Source: Hyaloperonospora brassicae (taxonomy: Eukaryota; Oomycota; Peronosporomycetes; Peronosporales; Peronosporaceae). Taken from it: DNA of 64,000 nt. Position 1 is the first letter of the stretch. Every line of letters starts with the position of its first letter. A program made the position numbers and the translations under genes. Shown piece by piece: positions 1-15,800 of this stretch. The stretch spans positions 1-64,000 of the forward strand of contig CANTFL010001173.1 of the NCBI GenBank assembly GCA_947650285.1, given 5' to 3'. The notes beneath the pieces are model-generated. The model did no database searches. It worked only from the letters and a program-made list of their open reading frames with translations, and was not told the DNA's origin.

Positions 1-3000
1 GTCGCGATCACCTACCTCATCAATGATCGCGATCGCGATCACCTTCCTGATCCCTGATCACGTCTCGATCGCTTCCTGATCGTGATCGCCTTGCTGATCG
101 CAGATCACATGGTGTGCTCCACACCAACTCGGTCACGATCACCTACCTCATCAATGATCGCGATCGCGATCACCTTCCTGATCCCTGATCACGTCTCGAT
201 CGCTTCCTGATCGTGATCGCCTTGCTGATCGCGGATCACATGATGTGCTCCACACCAACTTGATCTCGATCACCTACCTCATCAATGATCGCGATCGCGA
301 TCACCTTCCTGATCCCTGATCACAATCCGATCACCTCTGATCCCTGATCACGTCTCGATCGCTTCCTGATCGTGATCGCCTTGCTGATCGCAGATCACAT
401 GGTGTGCTCCACACCAACTTGATCTCGATCACCTACCTCATCAATGATCGCGATCGCGATCACCTTCCTGATCCCTGATCACGTCTCGATCGCTTCCTGA
501 TCGTGATCGCCTTGCTGATCGCAGATCACATGGTGTGCTCCACACCAACTTGATCTCGATCACCTACCTCATCACTGATCACGATCGCGATCACCTTCCT
601 GATCCCTGATCACGTCTCGATCGCTTCCTGATCGTGATCGCCTTGCTGATCGCAGATCACATGGTGTGCTCCACACCAACTTGGTCTCGATCACCTACCT
701 CATCACTGATCGCGATCGCGATCACCTTCCTGATCCCTGATCACGTCTCGATCGCTTCCTGATCGTGATCGCCTTGCTGATCGCAGATCACATGGTGTGC
801 TCCACACCAACTAGGTGGATCCCTACCTCGTCACTGATCACCTACCTCATCTATGATCACGATCGCGATCACCTTCCTGATCCCTGATCACGTCTCGATC
901 GCTTCCTGATCGTGATCGCCTTGCTGATCGCGGATCACATGGTGTGCTCCACACCAACTTGATCTCGATCACCTACCTCATCAATGATCGCGATCGCGAT
1001 CACCTTCCTGATCCCTGATCACGTCTCGATCGCTTCCTGATCGTGATCGCCTTGCTGATCGCAGATCACATGGTGTGCTCCACACCAACTTGGTCGCGAT
1101 CACCTACCTCATCAATGATCGCGATCGCGATCACCTTCCTGATCCCTGATCACGTCTCGATCGCTTCCTGATCGTGATCGCCTTGCTGATCGCGGATCAC
1201 ATGGTGTGCTCCACACCAACTCGGTCGCGATTACCTACCTCATCAATGATCGCGATCGCGATCACCTTCCTGATCAGTGATCACGTCTCGATCGCTTCCT
1301 GATCGTGATCGCCTTGCTGATCGCGGATCACATGGTGTACTCCACACCAACTTGATCTCGATCACCTATCTCATCAATGATCGCGATCGCGATCACCTTC
1401 CTGATCCCTGATCACGTCTCGATCGCTTCCTGATCGTGATCGCCTTGCTGATCGCGGATCACATGGTGTGCTCCACACCAACTTGATCTCGATCACCTAC
1501 CTCATCAATGATCACGATCGCGATCACCTTCCTGATCCCTGATCACGTCTCGATCGCTTCCTGATCGTGATCGCCTTGCTGATCGCGGATCACATGGTGT
1601 GCTCCACACCAACTTGATCTCGATCACCTACCTCATCTATGATCACGATCGCGATCACCTTCCTGATCCCTGATCACGTCTCGATCGCTTCCTGATCGTG
1701 ATCGCCTTGCTGATCGCAGATCACATGGTGTGCTCCACACCAACTTGATCTCGATCACCTACCTCATCAATGATCGCGATCGCGATCACCTTCCTGATCC
1801 CTGATCACGTCTCGATCGCTTCCTGATCGTGATCGCCTTGCTGATCGCGGATCACATGGTGTGCTCCACACCAACTCGGTCGCGATCACCTACCTCATCA
1901 ATGATCGCGATCGCGATCACCTTCCTGATCCCTGATCACGTCTCGATTGCTCCCTGATCGTGATCGCCTTGCTGATCGCGGATCACATGGTGTGCTCCAC
2001 ACCAACTCGGTCGCGATCACCTACCTCATCAATGATCGCGATCGCGATCACCTTCCTGATCAGTGATCACGTCTCGATCGCTTCCTGATCGTGATCGCCT
2101 TGCTGATCGCGGATCACATGGTGTACTCCACACCAACTTGGTCGCGATCACCTACCTCATCAATGATCGCGATCGCGATCACCTTCCTGATCCCTGATCA
2201 CGTCTCGATCGCTTCCTGATCGTGATCGCCTTGCTGATCGCGGATCACATGGTGTGCTCCACACCAACTGATCCGATCACCTACCTCATCACTGATCACG
2301 ATCGCGATCACCTTCCTGATCGCTGATCACGTCTCGATTGCTTCCTGATCGTGATTTTTTTGTTGATGGCAGATCACATGGTGTTCTCCACACCGACTTG
2401 ATCGCGATAACCTACCTCATCAATGATCGCGATCGCGATCACCTTCCTGATCCCTGATCACGATCTCGATCGCTCCCTGATCGTGATCGCCTTGCTAATT
2501 GTCGATCACATGGTGTGCTCCACACCAACTTGATCTCGATCACCTACCTCATCAATGATCGCGATCGCGATCACCTCTCTGATCCCTGATCACGTATCGA
2601 TCGCTTGCTGATCGTGATCGCCTTGCTGATCGCGGACACATGATGTGCTCCACACCAACTTGATCTCGATCACCTACCTCATCTATGATCGCGATCGCGA
2701 TCACCTTTCTGATCCCTGATCACGTCTCGATCACTTCCTGATCGTGATCGCCTTGCTGATCGCAGATCACATGGTGTGCTCCACACCAACTTGATCTCAA
2801 TCACCTACCTCATCAATGATCACGATCGCGATCACCTTCCTGATCCCTGATCACGACCTCTATCGCTTCCTGATCGTGATCGCCTTGCTGATCGCGGATC
2901 ACATAATGTTCTCCACACCAACTTGATCTCGATCACCTACCTGATCAATGATCGCGATCGCGATCATCTACCTGATACCTGATCACGTCTCGATCACTTC

Positions 3001-6000
3001 CTGATCGTGATCGCCTTGCTGATCGCAGATCACATGGTGTGCTCCACACCAACTTGATCTCGATCACCTACCTCATCAATGATCGCGATCGCGATCACCT
3101 TCCTGATCCCTGATCACGATCTCGATCGCTTCCTGATCGTGATCGCTATATTGATCGCGGATCACATGGTGTGCTCCACACCAATTTGGTCGCGATCACC
3201 TACCTCATCAATGATCGCGATCGCGATCACCTTCCTGATCCTTGATCACATCTCGATTGCATCCTGATCGTGATCGCCTTGCTGATCGCAGATCACATGG
3301 TCTGCTCCACACCAACTTGATCTCGATCACCTACCTCATCAATGATCGCGATCGCGATCACCTTCCTGATCCCTGATCACGACCTCTATCGCTTCCTGAT
3401 CGTGATCGCCTTGCTGATCGCAGATCACATGGTGTGCTCCACACCAACTTGATCTCGATCACCTACCTGATCAATGATCGCGATCGCGATCACCTTCCTG
3501 ATCCCTGATCACGTCTCGATCGCTTCCTGATCGTGATCGCCTTGCTGATCGCAGATCACATGGTGTGCTCCACACCAACTTGGTCTCGATCACCTACCTC
3601 ATCAATGATCGCGATCGCGATCACCTTCCTGATCCCTGATCACGTCTCGATCGCTTCCTGATCGTGATCGCCTTGCTGATCGCAGATCACATGATGTGCT
3701 CCACACCAACTTGATCTCGATCACCTACCTCATCAATGATCGCGATCGCGATCACCTTCCTGATCCGTGATCACGACCTCTATCGCTTCCTGATCGTGAT
3801 CGCCTTGCTGATCGCGGATCACATGGTGTGCTCCACACCAACTTGATCTCGATCACCTACCTCATCAATGATCGCGATCGCGATCACCTACCTGATCCCT
3901 GATCACGTCTCGATCGCTTCCTGATCGTGATCGCCTTGCTGATCGCAGATCACATGGTGTGCTCCACACCAACTTGGTCGCGATCACCTACCTGATCACT
4001 GATCACGATCGCGATCACCTTCCTGATCCCTGATCACGTCTCGATCGCTTCCTGATCGTGATCGCCTTGCTGATCGCAGATCACATGGTGTGCTCCACAC
4101 CAACTTGATCACTGATCACCTACCTCATCAACGATCGCGATCGCGATCACCTACCTGATCCCTGATCACGTCTCGATCGCTTCCTGATCGTATCACCTTG
4201 TTGATCGCGGATCACATGATGTGCTCCACACCAACTTGATCTCGATCACCTACCTGATCCCTGATCACGTCTCGATCGCTTCCTGATCGTGATCGCCTTG
4301 CTGATCGCGGATCACATGGTGTGCTCCACACCAACTTGGCCGCGATCACCTACCTCATCAATGATCGCGATCGCGATTACCTTCCTGATCCCTGATCACG
4401 ATCTCGATCGCTTCCTGATCGTGATCGCCTTGCTGATCGCGGATCACATGGTGTGCTCCACACCAATTTGGTCGCGATCACCTACCTCATCAATGATCGC
4501 GATCGCGATCACCTTCCTGATCCTTGATCACATCTCGATTGCTTCCTGATCGTGATCGCCTTGCTGATCGCAGATCACATGATGTGCTCCACACCAACTT
4601 GGTCGCGATCACCTTACCTCGTCACTGATCACTTACCTCATCTATGATCACAATCTCAATCACCTCTCTGATCCCTGATCACATCTTTATCGCTTCCTGA
4701 TCGTGATCGCCTTGCTGATCGCGGATCACATGGTGTGCTCCACACCAACTTGATCGCGATCACCTCTCTGATCCCTGATCACGTCTCGATCGTTTCCTGA
4801 TCGTGATTTTCTTGTTGATCGCGGATCACATGATGTGCTCCACACCAACTTGATCTCGATCACCTACCTCATCAATGATCACGATCGCGATCACCTTCCT
4901 GATCCCTGATCACGTCTCGATCGCTTCCTGATCTTAATTTTCTTGTTGATCGCGGATCACATGATGTGCTCCACACCAACTTGATCACTGATCACCTACC
5001 TCATCAATGATCGCGATCGCGATCACCTTCCTGATCCCTGATCACGTCTCGATTGCTTCCTGATCGTGATCGCCTTGCTGATCGCAGATCACATGGTGTG
5101 CTCCACACCAATTTGGCCGCGATCACCTACCTGATCAATCATCGCGACCGCCATCACCTTCCTGATCCCTGATCACGTCTCGATCGCTTCCTGATCGTGA
5201 TCGCCTTGTTGATCGCAGATCACATGGTGTGCTCCACACCAACTTGATCTCGATCACCTACCTCGTCACTGATCACCTACCTCATCTATGATCGCAATCT
5301 CAATCACCTCTCTGATCCCTGATCACATCTTTATCGCTTCCTGATCGTGATCGCCTTGCTGATCGCGGATCACATGGTGTGCTCCACACCAACTTGATCG
5401 CGATCACCTCTCTGATCCCTGATCACGTCTCGATTGTTTCCTGATCGTGATCGCCTTGCTGATCGCGGATCACATGATGTGCTCCACACCAATTTGGTCG
5501 CGATCACCTACCTCATCAATGATCGCGATCGCAATCACCTCTCTGATCGCTGATCACGTCTCGATCGCTTCCTGATCGTGAACCTTTTGCTGATCGCGGA
5601 TCACATGATGTGCTCCACACTAACTTGATCTCGATCACCTACCTGATCAATGATCGCGATCGCGATCACCTACCTGATCCCTGATCACGTCTCGATCGCT
5701 TCCTGATCGTGATCGCCTTGCTGATCGCAGATCACATGGTGTGCTCCACACCAACTTGATCTCGATCACCTACCTCATCAATGATCGCGATCGCGATCAC
5801 CTTCCTGATCCCTGATCACGTCTCGATCGCTTCCTGATCGTGATCGCCTTGCTGATCGCGGATCACATGGTGTGCTCCACACCAATTTGGTCGCGATCAC
5901 CTACCTCATCAATCATCGCAACCGCCATCACCTACCAAATCCCTGATCACGATCTTGATCGCTCCCTGATCGTGATCGCCTTGTTGATCGCAGATCACAT

Positions 6001-9000
6001 GGTGTGCTCCACACCAACTTGATCTCGATCACCTACCTCGTCACTGATCACCTACCACATCTGTGATCGCAATCTCAATCACCTCTCTGATCGCTGATCA
6101 CGTCTCGATCGCTTCCTGATCGTGAACCTCTTGTTGATCGCGGATCACATGATGTGCTCCACACCAACTTGATCGCGATCACCTACCTCATCAATGATTG
6201 CGATCGCGATCACCTTCCTGATCCCTGATCACGATCTCGATCGCTCCCTGATCGTGATCGCCTTGCTGATCGCAGATCATATGGTGTGCTCCACACCAAC
6301 TAGGTCGCGATCACCTGCCTCATCAATGATCGCGATCGCGATCACCTTCCTGATCCCTGATCACGTCTCGATCGCTTCCTGATCGTGATCGCCTTGCTGA
6401 TCGCAGATCACATGGTGTGCTCCACACCAACTCGGTCGCGATCACCTACCTGATCACTGATCACCTACCTCATCTATGATCGCAATCTCGATCACGCTCT
6501 GATCCCTGATCACGTCTCGATTGCTTCCTGATCGTGATCGCCTTGCTGATTGTGGATCACATGGTGTGCTCCACACCAACTTGATCTCGATCACCTACCT
6601 CATCAATGATCGCGATCGCGATCACCTTCCTGATCCCTGATCACGTCTCGATTGCTTCCTGATCGTGATCGCCTTGCTGATCGCGGATCACATGGTGTGC
6701 TTCACACCAATTTGGTCGCGATCACCTACCTGATCAATCATCGCAACCGCCATCACCTACCAAATCCCTGATCACGATCTTAATCGCTCCCTGATCGTGA
6801 TCACCTTGTTGATCGCAGATCACATGGTGTGCTCCACACCAACTTGATCTCGATCACCTACCTCGTCACTGATCACCTACCTCATCTATGATCGCAATCT
6901 CAATCACCTCTCTGATCCCTGATCACATCTTTATCGCTTCCTGATCGTGATCGCCTTGCTGATCGCGGATCACATGGTTTGCTCCACACCAACTCGATCG
7001 CGATCACCTACCTGATCAATGATCGCGATCGCGATCACCTCTCTGATCCCTGATCACGTCTCGATTGCTTCCTGATCGTGATCGCCTTGCTGATCGCGGA
7101 TCACATGGTGTGCTCCACACCAACTTGGTCGCGATCACCTACCTCATCAATGATCGCGATCGCGATCACCTCTCTGATCAGTGATCACGATCTTGATCGC
7201 TTCCTGATCGTGAACCTCTTGTTGATCGCGGATCACATGGTGTGCTCCACACCAACTTGATCTCGATCACCTACCTGATCAACGATCGCGATCGCGATCA
7301 CCTCTCTGATCCCTGATCACGTCTCGATCGCTTCCTGATCGTGATCGCCTTGCTGATCGCGGATCACATGACGTGCTCCACACCAACTTGATCACTGATC
7401 ACCTACCTCATCAATGATCGCGATCGCGATCACCTTCCTGATCCCTGATCACGTCTCGATTGCTTCCTGATCGTGATCGCCTTGCTGATCGCAGATCACA
7501 TGGTGTGCTCCACACCAATTTGGCCGCGATCACCTACCTGATCAATCATCGCGACCGCCATCACCTTCCTGATCCCTGATCACGTCTCGATCGCTTCCTG
7601 ATCGTGATCGCCTTGCTGATCGCGGATCACATCGTGTGCTCCACACCAACTTGATCGCGATCACCTACCTCATCAATGATCGCGATCACCTACCTCATCA
7701 ATGATCGCGATCGCGATCACCTCTCTGATCAGTGATCACGATCTTGATCGCTTCCTGATCGTGATCGCCTTGTTGATCGCAGATCACATGGTGTGCTCCA
7801 CACCAACTCGGTCGCGATCACCTACCTGATCACTGATCACCTACCTGATCTATGATCGCGATCGCGATCACCTTCCTGATCCCTGATCACGTCTCGATCG
7901 CTTCCTGATCGTGATCGCCTTGCTGATCGCAGATCACATGATGTGCTCCACACCAACTTGATCGCGATCACCTACCTCATCAATGATCGCGATCGCGATC
8001 ACCTCTCTGATCCCTGATCACGTCTCGATTGCTTCCTGATCGTGATCGCCTTGCTGATCGCGGATCACATGGTGTGCTCCACACCAACTTGATCTCGATC
8101 ACCTTTCTGATCCCTGATCACGTCTCGATCACTTCCTGATCGCGGATCACATGGTGTGCTCCACACCAATTTGATCGCGATCACCTACCTCATCAATGAT
8201 CGCGATCGCGATCACCTCTCTGATCAGTGATCACGATCTTGATCGCTTCCTGATCGTGATCGCCTTGTTGATCGCAGATCACATGGTGTGCTCCACACCA
8301 ACTCGGTCGCGATCACCTACCTGATCACTGATCACCTACCTGATCTATGATCGCGATCACGATCACCTTCCTGATCCCTGATCACGTCTCGATCGCTTCC
8401 TGATCGTGATCGCCTTGCTGATCGCAGATCACATGATGTGCTCCACACCAACTTGATCGCGATCACCTACCTCATCAATGATCGCGATCGCGATCACCTC
8501 TCTGATCAGTGATCACGATCTTGATCGCTTCCTGATCGTGAACCTCTTGTTGATCGCGGATCACATGGTGTGCTCCACACCAACTTGATCTCGATCACCT
8601 ACCTCATCAATGATCGCGATCGCGATCACCTCTCTGATCAGTGATCACGATCTTGATCGCTTCCTGATCGTGATCGCTCTTGTTGATCGCGGATCACATC
8701 GTGTGCTCCACACCAACTTGATCGCGATCACCTACCTCATCAATGATCGCGATCACCTACCTCATCTATGATCGCGATCGCGATCACCTCTCTGATCCCT
8801 GATCACGTCTCGATGCTTCCTGATCGTGATCGCCTTGCTGATCGCGGATCACATGATGTCCTCCACACCAACTTGGTCGCGATCACCTACCTCATCAATG
8901 ATCGCGATCGCGATCACCTTCCTGATCCCTGATCACGTCTCGATTGCTTCCTGATCGTGATCGCCTTGCTGATCGCGGATCACATGGTGTGCTCCACACC

Positions 9001-12000
9001 AACTTGATCTCGATCACCTTTCTGATCCCTGATCCCGTCTCGATCACTTCCTGATCGCGGATCACATGGTGTGCTCCACACCAACTTGATCTCGATCACC
9101 TACCTCATCAATGATCGCGATCGCGATCACCTCTCTGATCCCTGATCACGTCTCGATCGCTTCCTGATCGTGATCGCCTTGCTGATCGCGGATCACATGG
9201 TGTGCTCCACACCAACTTGATCGCGATCACCTTCCTGATCTCTGATCACGTCTCGATTGCTTCCTGATCGTGATCGCCTTGCTGATCGCGGATCACATGA
9301 TGTGCTCCACACCAACTTGGTCGCGATCACCTACCTGATCAATGATCGCAATCTCGATCACCTCTCTGATCGCTGATCACGTCTCGATCGCTTCCTGATC
9401 GTGATCGCCTTGCTGATCGTGGATCACATGGTGTGCTCCACACCAATTTGGTCGCGATCACCTACCTGATCAATCATCGCGACCGCCATCACCTACCAGA
9501 TCCCTGATCACGTCTCGATCGCTTCCTGATCGTGATCGCCTTGCTGATCGCGGATCACATCGTGTGCTCCACACCAACTTGATCTCGATCACCTACCTCA
9601 TCAATGATCGCGATCGCGATCACCTTCCTGATCCCTGATCACGTCTCGATTGCTTCCTGATCGTGATCGCCTTGCTGATCGCGGATCACATGGTGTGCTC
9701 CACACCAACTTGACGCGATCACCTACCTCATCAATGATCGCGATCGCGATCACCTTCCTGATCCCTGATCACGTCTCGATCGCTTCCTGATCGTGATCGC
9801 CTTGCTGATCGCGGATCACATGGTGTGCTCCACACCAACTTGATCGCGATCACCTACCTCATCAATGATCGCGATCCGATCACTTCTCTGATCCCTGATC
9901 ACGTCTCGATCGCTTCCTGATCGTGATCGCCTTGCTGATCGCGGATCACATGGTGTGCTCCACACCAACTTGGTCGCGATCACCTACCTGATCAATCATC
10001 GCGACCGCCATCACCTTCCTGATCCCTGATCACGTCTCGATCGCTTCCTGATCGTGATCGCCTTGCTGATCGCAGATCACATGGTGTGCTCCACACCAAC
10101 TTGATCGCGATCACCTACCTCATCAATGATCGCGATCGCGATCACCTTCCTGATCCCTGATCACGTCTCGATCGCTTCCTGATCGTGATCGCCTTGCTGA
10201 TCGCGGATCACATGGTGTGCTCCACACCAACTTGATCGCGATCACCTACCTCATCAATACCGATCGCGATCACCTTCCTGATCCCTGATCACGTCTCGAT
10301 CGCTTCCTGATCGTGATCGCCTTGCTGATCGCGGATCACATGGTGTGCTCCACACCAACTTGATCGCGATCACCTACCTCATCAATGATCGCGATCGCGA
10401 TCACCTTCCTGATCCCTGATCACGTCTCGATCGCTTCCTGATCGTGATCGCCTTGCTGATCGCGGATCACATGGTGTGCTCCACACCAACTTGGTCGCGA
10501 TCACCTACCTGATCACTGATCGCGATCACCTTCCTGATCCCTGATCACGTCTCGATCGCTTCCTGATCGTGATCGCCTTGCTGATCGCGGATCACATGGT
10601 GTGCTCCACACCAACTTGATCGCGATCACCTACCTGATCAATGATCGCGATCGCGATCACCTTCCTGATCCCTGATCACGTCTCGATCGCTTCCTGATCG
10701 TGATCGCCTTGCTGATCGCGGATCACATGGTGTGCTCCACACCAACTTGATCTCGATCACCTACCTGATCACTGATCACGATCGCGATCACCTTCCTGAT
10801 CCCTGATCACGTCTCGATCGCTTCCTGATCGTGATCGCCTTGCTGATCGCAGATCACATGGTGTGCTCCACACCAACTTGATCGCGATCACCTACCTCAT
10901 CAATGATCGCGATCGCGATCACCTTCCTGATCCCTGATCACGTCTCGATCGCTTCCTGATCGTGATCGCCTTGCTGATCGCAGATCACATGGTGTGCTCC
11001 ACACCAACTTGGTCGCGATCACCTACCTCGTCACTGATCACCCACCTATCTATGATCGCAATCTCGATCACCTTCCTGATCGCTGATCACGTCTCGATCG
11101 CTTCCTGATCGTGATCGCCTTGCTGATCGCGGATCACATGGTGTGCTCCACACCAACTTGGTCGCGATCACCTACCTGATCAATGATCGCGATCGCGATC
11201 ACCTTCCTGATCCCTGATCACGTCTCGATCGCTTCCTGATCGTGATCGCCTTGCTGATCGCAGATCACATGGTGTGCTCCACACCAACTTGATCGCGATC
11301 ACCTACCTCATCAATGATCGCGATCACCTTCCTGATCCCTGATCACGTCTCGATCGCTTCCTGATCGTGATCGCCTTGCTGATCGCAGATCACATGGTGT
11401 GCTCCACACCAACTTGATCGCGATCACCTACCTCATCAATGATCGCGATCACCTTCTTGATCCCTGATCACGTCTCGATCGCTTCCTGATCGTGATCGCC
11501 TTGCTGATCGCGGATCACATGGTGTGCTCCACACCAATTTGGTCGCGATCACCTACCTGATCACTGATCGCGATCACCTTCCTGATCCCTGATCACGTCT
11601 CGATCGCTTCCTGATCGTGATCGCCTTGCTGATCGCGGATCATATGGTGTGCTCCACACCAACTTGATCTCGATCACCTTTCTGATCCCTGATCACGTCT
11701 CGATCACCTACCTGATCCCTGATCACGTCTCGATCGCTTCCTGATCGTGATCGCCTTGCTGATCGCGGATCACATGGTGTGCTCCACACCAACTTGATCG
11801 CGATCACCTACCTCATCAATGATCGCGATCGCGATCACCTTCCTGATCCCTGATCACGACCTCTATCGCTTCCTGATCGTGATCGCCTTGCTGATCGCAG
11901 ATCACATGGTGTGCTCCACACCAACTTGATCGCGATCACCTACCTCACTGATCACCCATGATCGCGATCGCGATCACCTCTCTGATCGCTGATCACGTCT

Positions 12001-12839
12001 CGATCGCTTCCTGATCGTGATCGCCTTGCTGATCGCGGATCACATGGTGTGCTCCACACCAACTTGGTCGCGATCACCTACCTGATCAATCATCGCGACC
12101 GCCATCACCTTCCTGATCCCTGATCACGTCTCGATCGCTTCCTGATCGTGATCGCCTTGCTGATCGCAGATCACATGGTGTGCTCCACACCAACTTGATC
12201 GCGATCACCTACCTCATCAATGATCGCGATCACCTTCTTGATCCCTGATCACGTCTCGATCGCTTCCTGATCGTGATCGCCTTGCTGATCGCGGATCACA
12301 TGGTGTGCTCCACACCAACTTGATCGCGATCACCTACCTCATCAATGATCGCGATCGCGATCACCTTCCTGATCCCTGATCACGTCTCGATCGCTTCCTG
12401 ATCGTGATCGCCTTGCTGATCGCGGATCACATGGTGTGCTCCACACCAACTTGATCGCGATCACCTACCTGATCAATGATCGCGATCGCGATCACCTTCC
12501 TGATCCCTGATCACGTCTCGATCGCTTCCTGATCGTGATCGCCTTGCTGATCGCGGATCACATGGTGTGCTCCACACCAACTTGATCGCGATCACCTACC
12601 TCGTCACTGATCACCCACCTTATCTATGATCGCAATCTCGATCACCTCTCTGATCCCTGATCACGTCTCGATCGCTTCCTGATCGTGATCGCCTTGCTGA
12701 TCGCGGATCACATGATGTGCTCCACACCAACTTGATCGCGATCACCTACCTGATCAATCATCGCGATCGCGATCACCTTCCTGATCCCTGATCACGTCTC
12801 GATCGCTTCCTGATCGTGATCGCCTTGCTGATCGCGGAT

Positions 12840-15800
12840 CACATGGTGTGCTCCACACCAACTTGGTCGCGATCACCTACCTGATCACTGATCACCTACC
12901 TCATCAATGATCGCAATCTCGATCACCTCTCTGATCCTTGATCACGTCTCGATCGCTTCCTGATCGTGATCGCCTTGCTGATCGCGGATCACATGGTGTG
13001 CTCCACACCAACTTGGTCGCGATCACCTACCTCATCAATGATCGCGATCGCGATCACCTTCCTGATCCCTGATCACGTCTCGATCGCTTCCTGATCGTGA
13101 TCGCCTTGCTGATCGCAGATCACATGGTGTGCTCCACACCAACTTGATCGCGATCACCTACCTCATCAATGATCGCGATCACCTTCTTGATCCCTGATCA
13201 CGTCTCGATCGCTTCCTGATCGTGATCGCCTTGCTGATCGCGGATCACATGGTGTGCTCCACACCAATTTGGTCGCGATCACCTACCTGATCACTGATCG
13301 CGATCACCTTCCTGATCCCTGATCACGTCTCGATCGCTTCCTGATCGTGATCGCCTTGCTGATCGCGGATCATATGGTGTGCTCCACACCAACTTGATCT
13401 CGATCACCTTTCTGATCCCTGATCACGTCTCGATCACCTACCTGATCCCTGATCACGTCTCGATCGCTTCCTGATCGTGATCACCGTGCTGATCGCAGAT
13501 CACATGGTGTGCTCCACACCAACTTGATCTCGATCGCATACCTCATCAATGATCGCGATCGCGATCACCTTCCTGATCCCTGATCACGATCTCGATCGCT
13601 TCCTGATCGTGATCGCCTTGCTGATCGCAGATCACATGGTGTGCTCCACACCAACTTGATCTCGATCACCTACCTGATCAATGATCGCGATCGCGATCAC
13701 CTCTCTAATCGCTGATCACGTCTCGATCGCTTCCTGATCGTGATCGCCTTGCTGAACGCAGATCACATGGTGTGCTCCACACCAACTTGATCGCGATCAC
13801 CTACCTCGTCACTGATCACCTACCTCATCTGTGATCGCACTCTCAATCACCTCTCTGATCGCTGATCACGTCTCGATCGCTTCCTGATCGTAATTTTCTT
13901 GTTGATCGCGGATCACATGATGTGCTCCACACCAATTTGGTCGCGATCACCTACCTCATCAATCATCGCGACCGCCATCACCTTCCTGATCCCTGATCAC
14001 GTCTCGATTGCTTCCTGATCGTGATCGCCTTGCTGATCGCGGATCACATGGTGTGCTTCACACCAATTTGGTCGCGATCACCTACCTGATCAATGATAGC
14101 GATCGCGATCACCCCTCTGATCAGTGATCACGATCTTATTCGCTTCCTGATCGTGATCGCCTTGCTGATCGCGGATCACATGATGTGCTCCACACCAATT
14201 TGGTCGCGATCACCTACCTCATCAATGATCGCGATCGCGTTCACCTTCCTGATCCCTGATCACGTCTCGATTGCTTCCTGATCGTGATCGCCTTGCTGGT
14301 CGCGGATCACATGGTGTGCTCCACACCAACTTGATCGCGATCACCTACCTCATCTATGATCGCGATCGCGATCACCTCTCTGATCCCTGATCACGTCTCG
14401 ATCGCTTCCTGATCGTGATCGCCTTGCTGATCGCGGATCACATGGTGTTCTCCACACCAACTTGATCGCGATCACCTTCCTGATCTCTGATCACGTCTCG
14501 ATTGCTTCCTGATCGTGATCGCCTTGCTGATCGCGGATCACATGGTGTGCTCCACACCAACTTGATCGCGATCACCTACCTCGTCACTGATCACCCACCT
14601 TATCTATGATCGCAATCTCGATCACCTCTCTGATCCTTGATCACGTCTCGATTGCTTCCTGATCGTGATCGCCTTGCTGATCGCGGATCACATGGTGTGC
14701 TCCACACCAATTTGGTCGCGATCACCTACCTGATCACTGATCACCTACCTCATCAATGATCGCGATCGCGATCACCTCTCTGATCCTGATCACGTCTCGA
14801 TCGCTTCCTGATCGTGATGCCTTGCTGATCGCAGATCACATGGTGTGCTCCACACCAACGATCGCGATCACCTACCTCGTCACTGATCACACGTGATCGC
14901 ACCAATCACCTCTCTGATCCTGATCACGTCTCGATCGCTTCCTGATCGTGATCTCCTTGTTGATCGCAGATCACATGATGTGCTCCACACCAACTTGGTC
15001 GCGATCACCTACCTCATCAATCATCGCATCACCTTCCTGATCCCTGATCACGTCTCGATTGCTTCCTGATCGTGATCGCCTTGCTGATCGCGGATCACAT
15101 GGTGTGCTCCACACCAACTTGGTCGCGATCACCTACCTGATCAATGATCGCGATCGCGATCACCTTCCTGATCCCTGATCACGTCTCGATCGCTTCCTGA
15201 TCGTGATCGCCTTGCTGATCGCGGATCACATGGTGTGCTCCACACCAACTTGATCGCGATCACCTACCTCATCAATGATCGCGACGCGATCACCTTCCTG
15301 ATCCCTGATCACGTCTCGATCGCTTCCTGATCGTGATCGCCTTGCTGATCGCGGATCACATGGTGTGCTCCACACCAACTTGATCGCGATCACCTACCTC
15401 ATCAATGATCGCGATCGCGATCACCTTCCTGATCCCTGATCACGTCTCGATCGCTTCCTGATCGTGATCGCCTTGCTGATCGCGGATCACATGGTGTTCT
15501 CCACACCAACTTGATCGCGATCACCTTCCTGATCTCTGATCACGTCTCGATTGCTTCCTGATCGTGATCGCCTTGCTGATCGCGGATCACATGGTGTGCT
15601 CCACACCAACTTGATCGCGATCACCTACCTCGTCACTGATCACCCACCTTATCTATGATCGCAATCTCGATCACCTCTCTGATCCTTGATCACGTCTCGA
15701 TTGCTTCCTGATCGTGATCGCCTTGCTGATCGCGGATCACATGGTGTGCTCCACACCAATTTGGTCGCGATCACCTACCTGATCACTGATCACCTACCTC

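Noticed and set aside
3079..14281. Plus-strand open frames of 60-86 codons within the satellite
   Set aside because: They repeat the same peptide words because the DNA repeats. The 131-bp period shifts frame each unit and nothing suggests translation.
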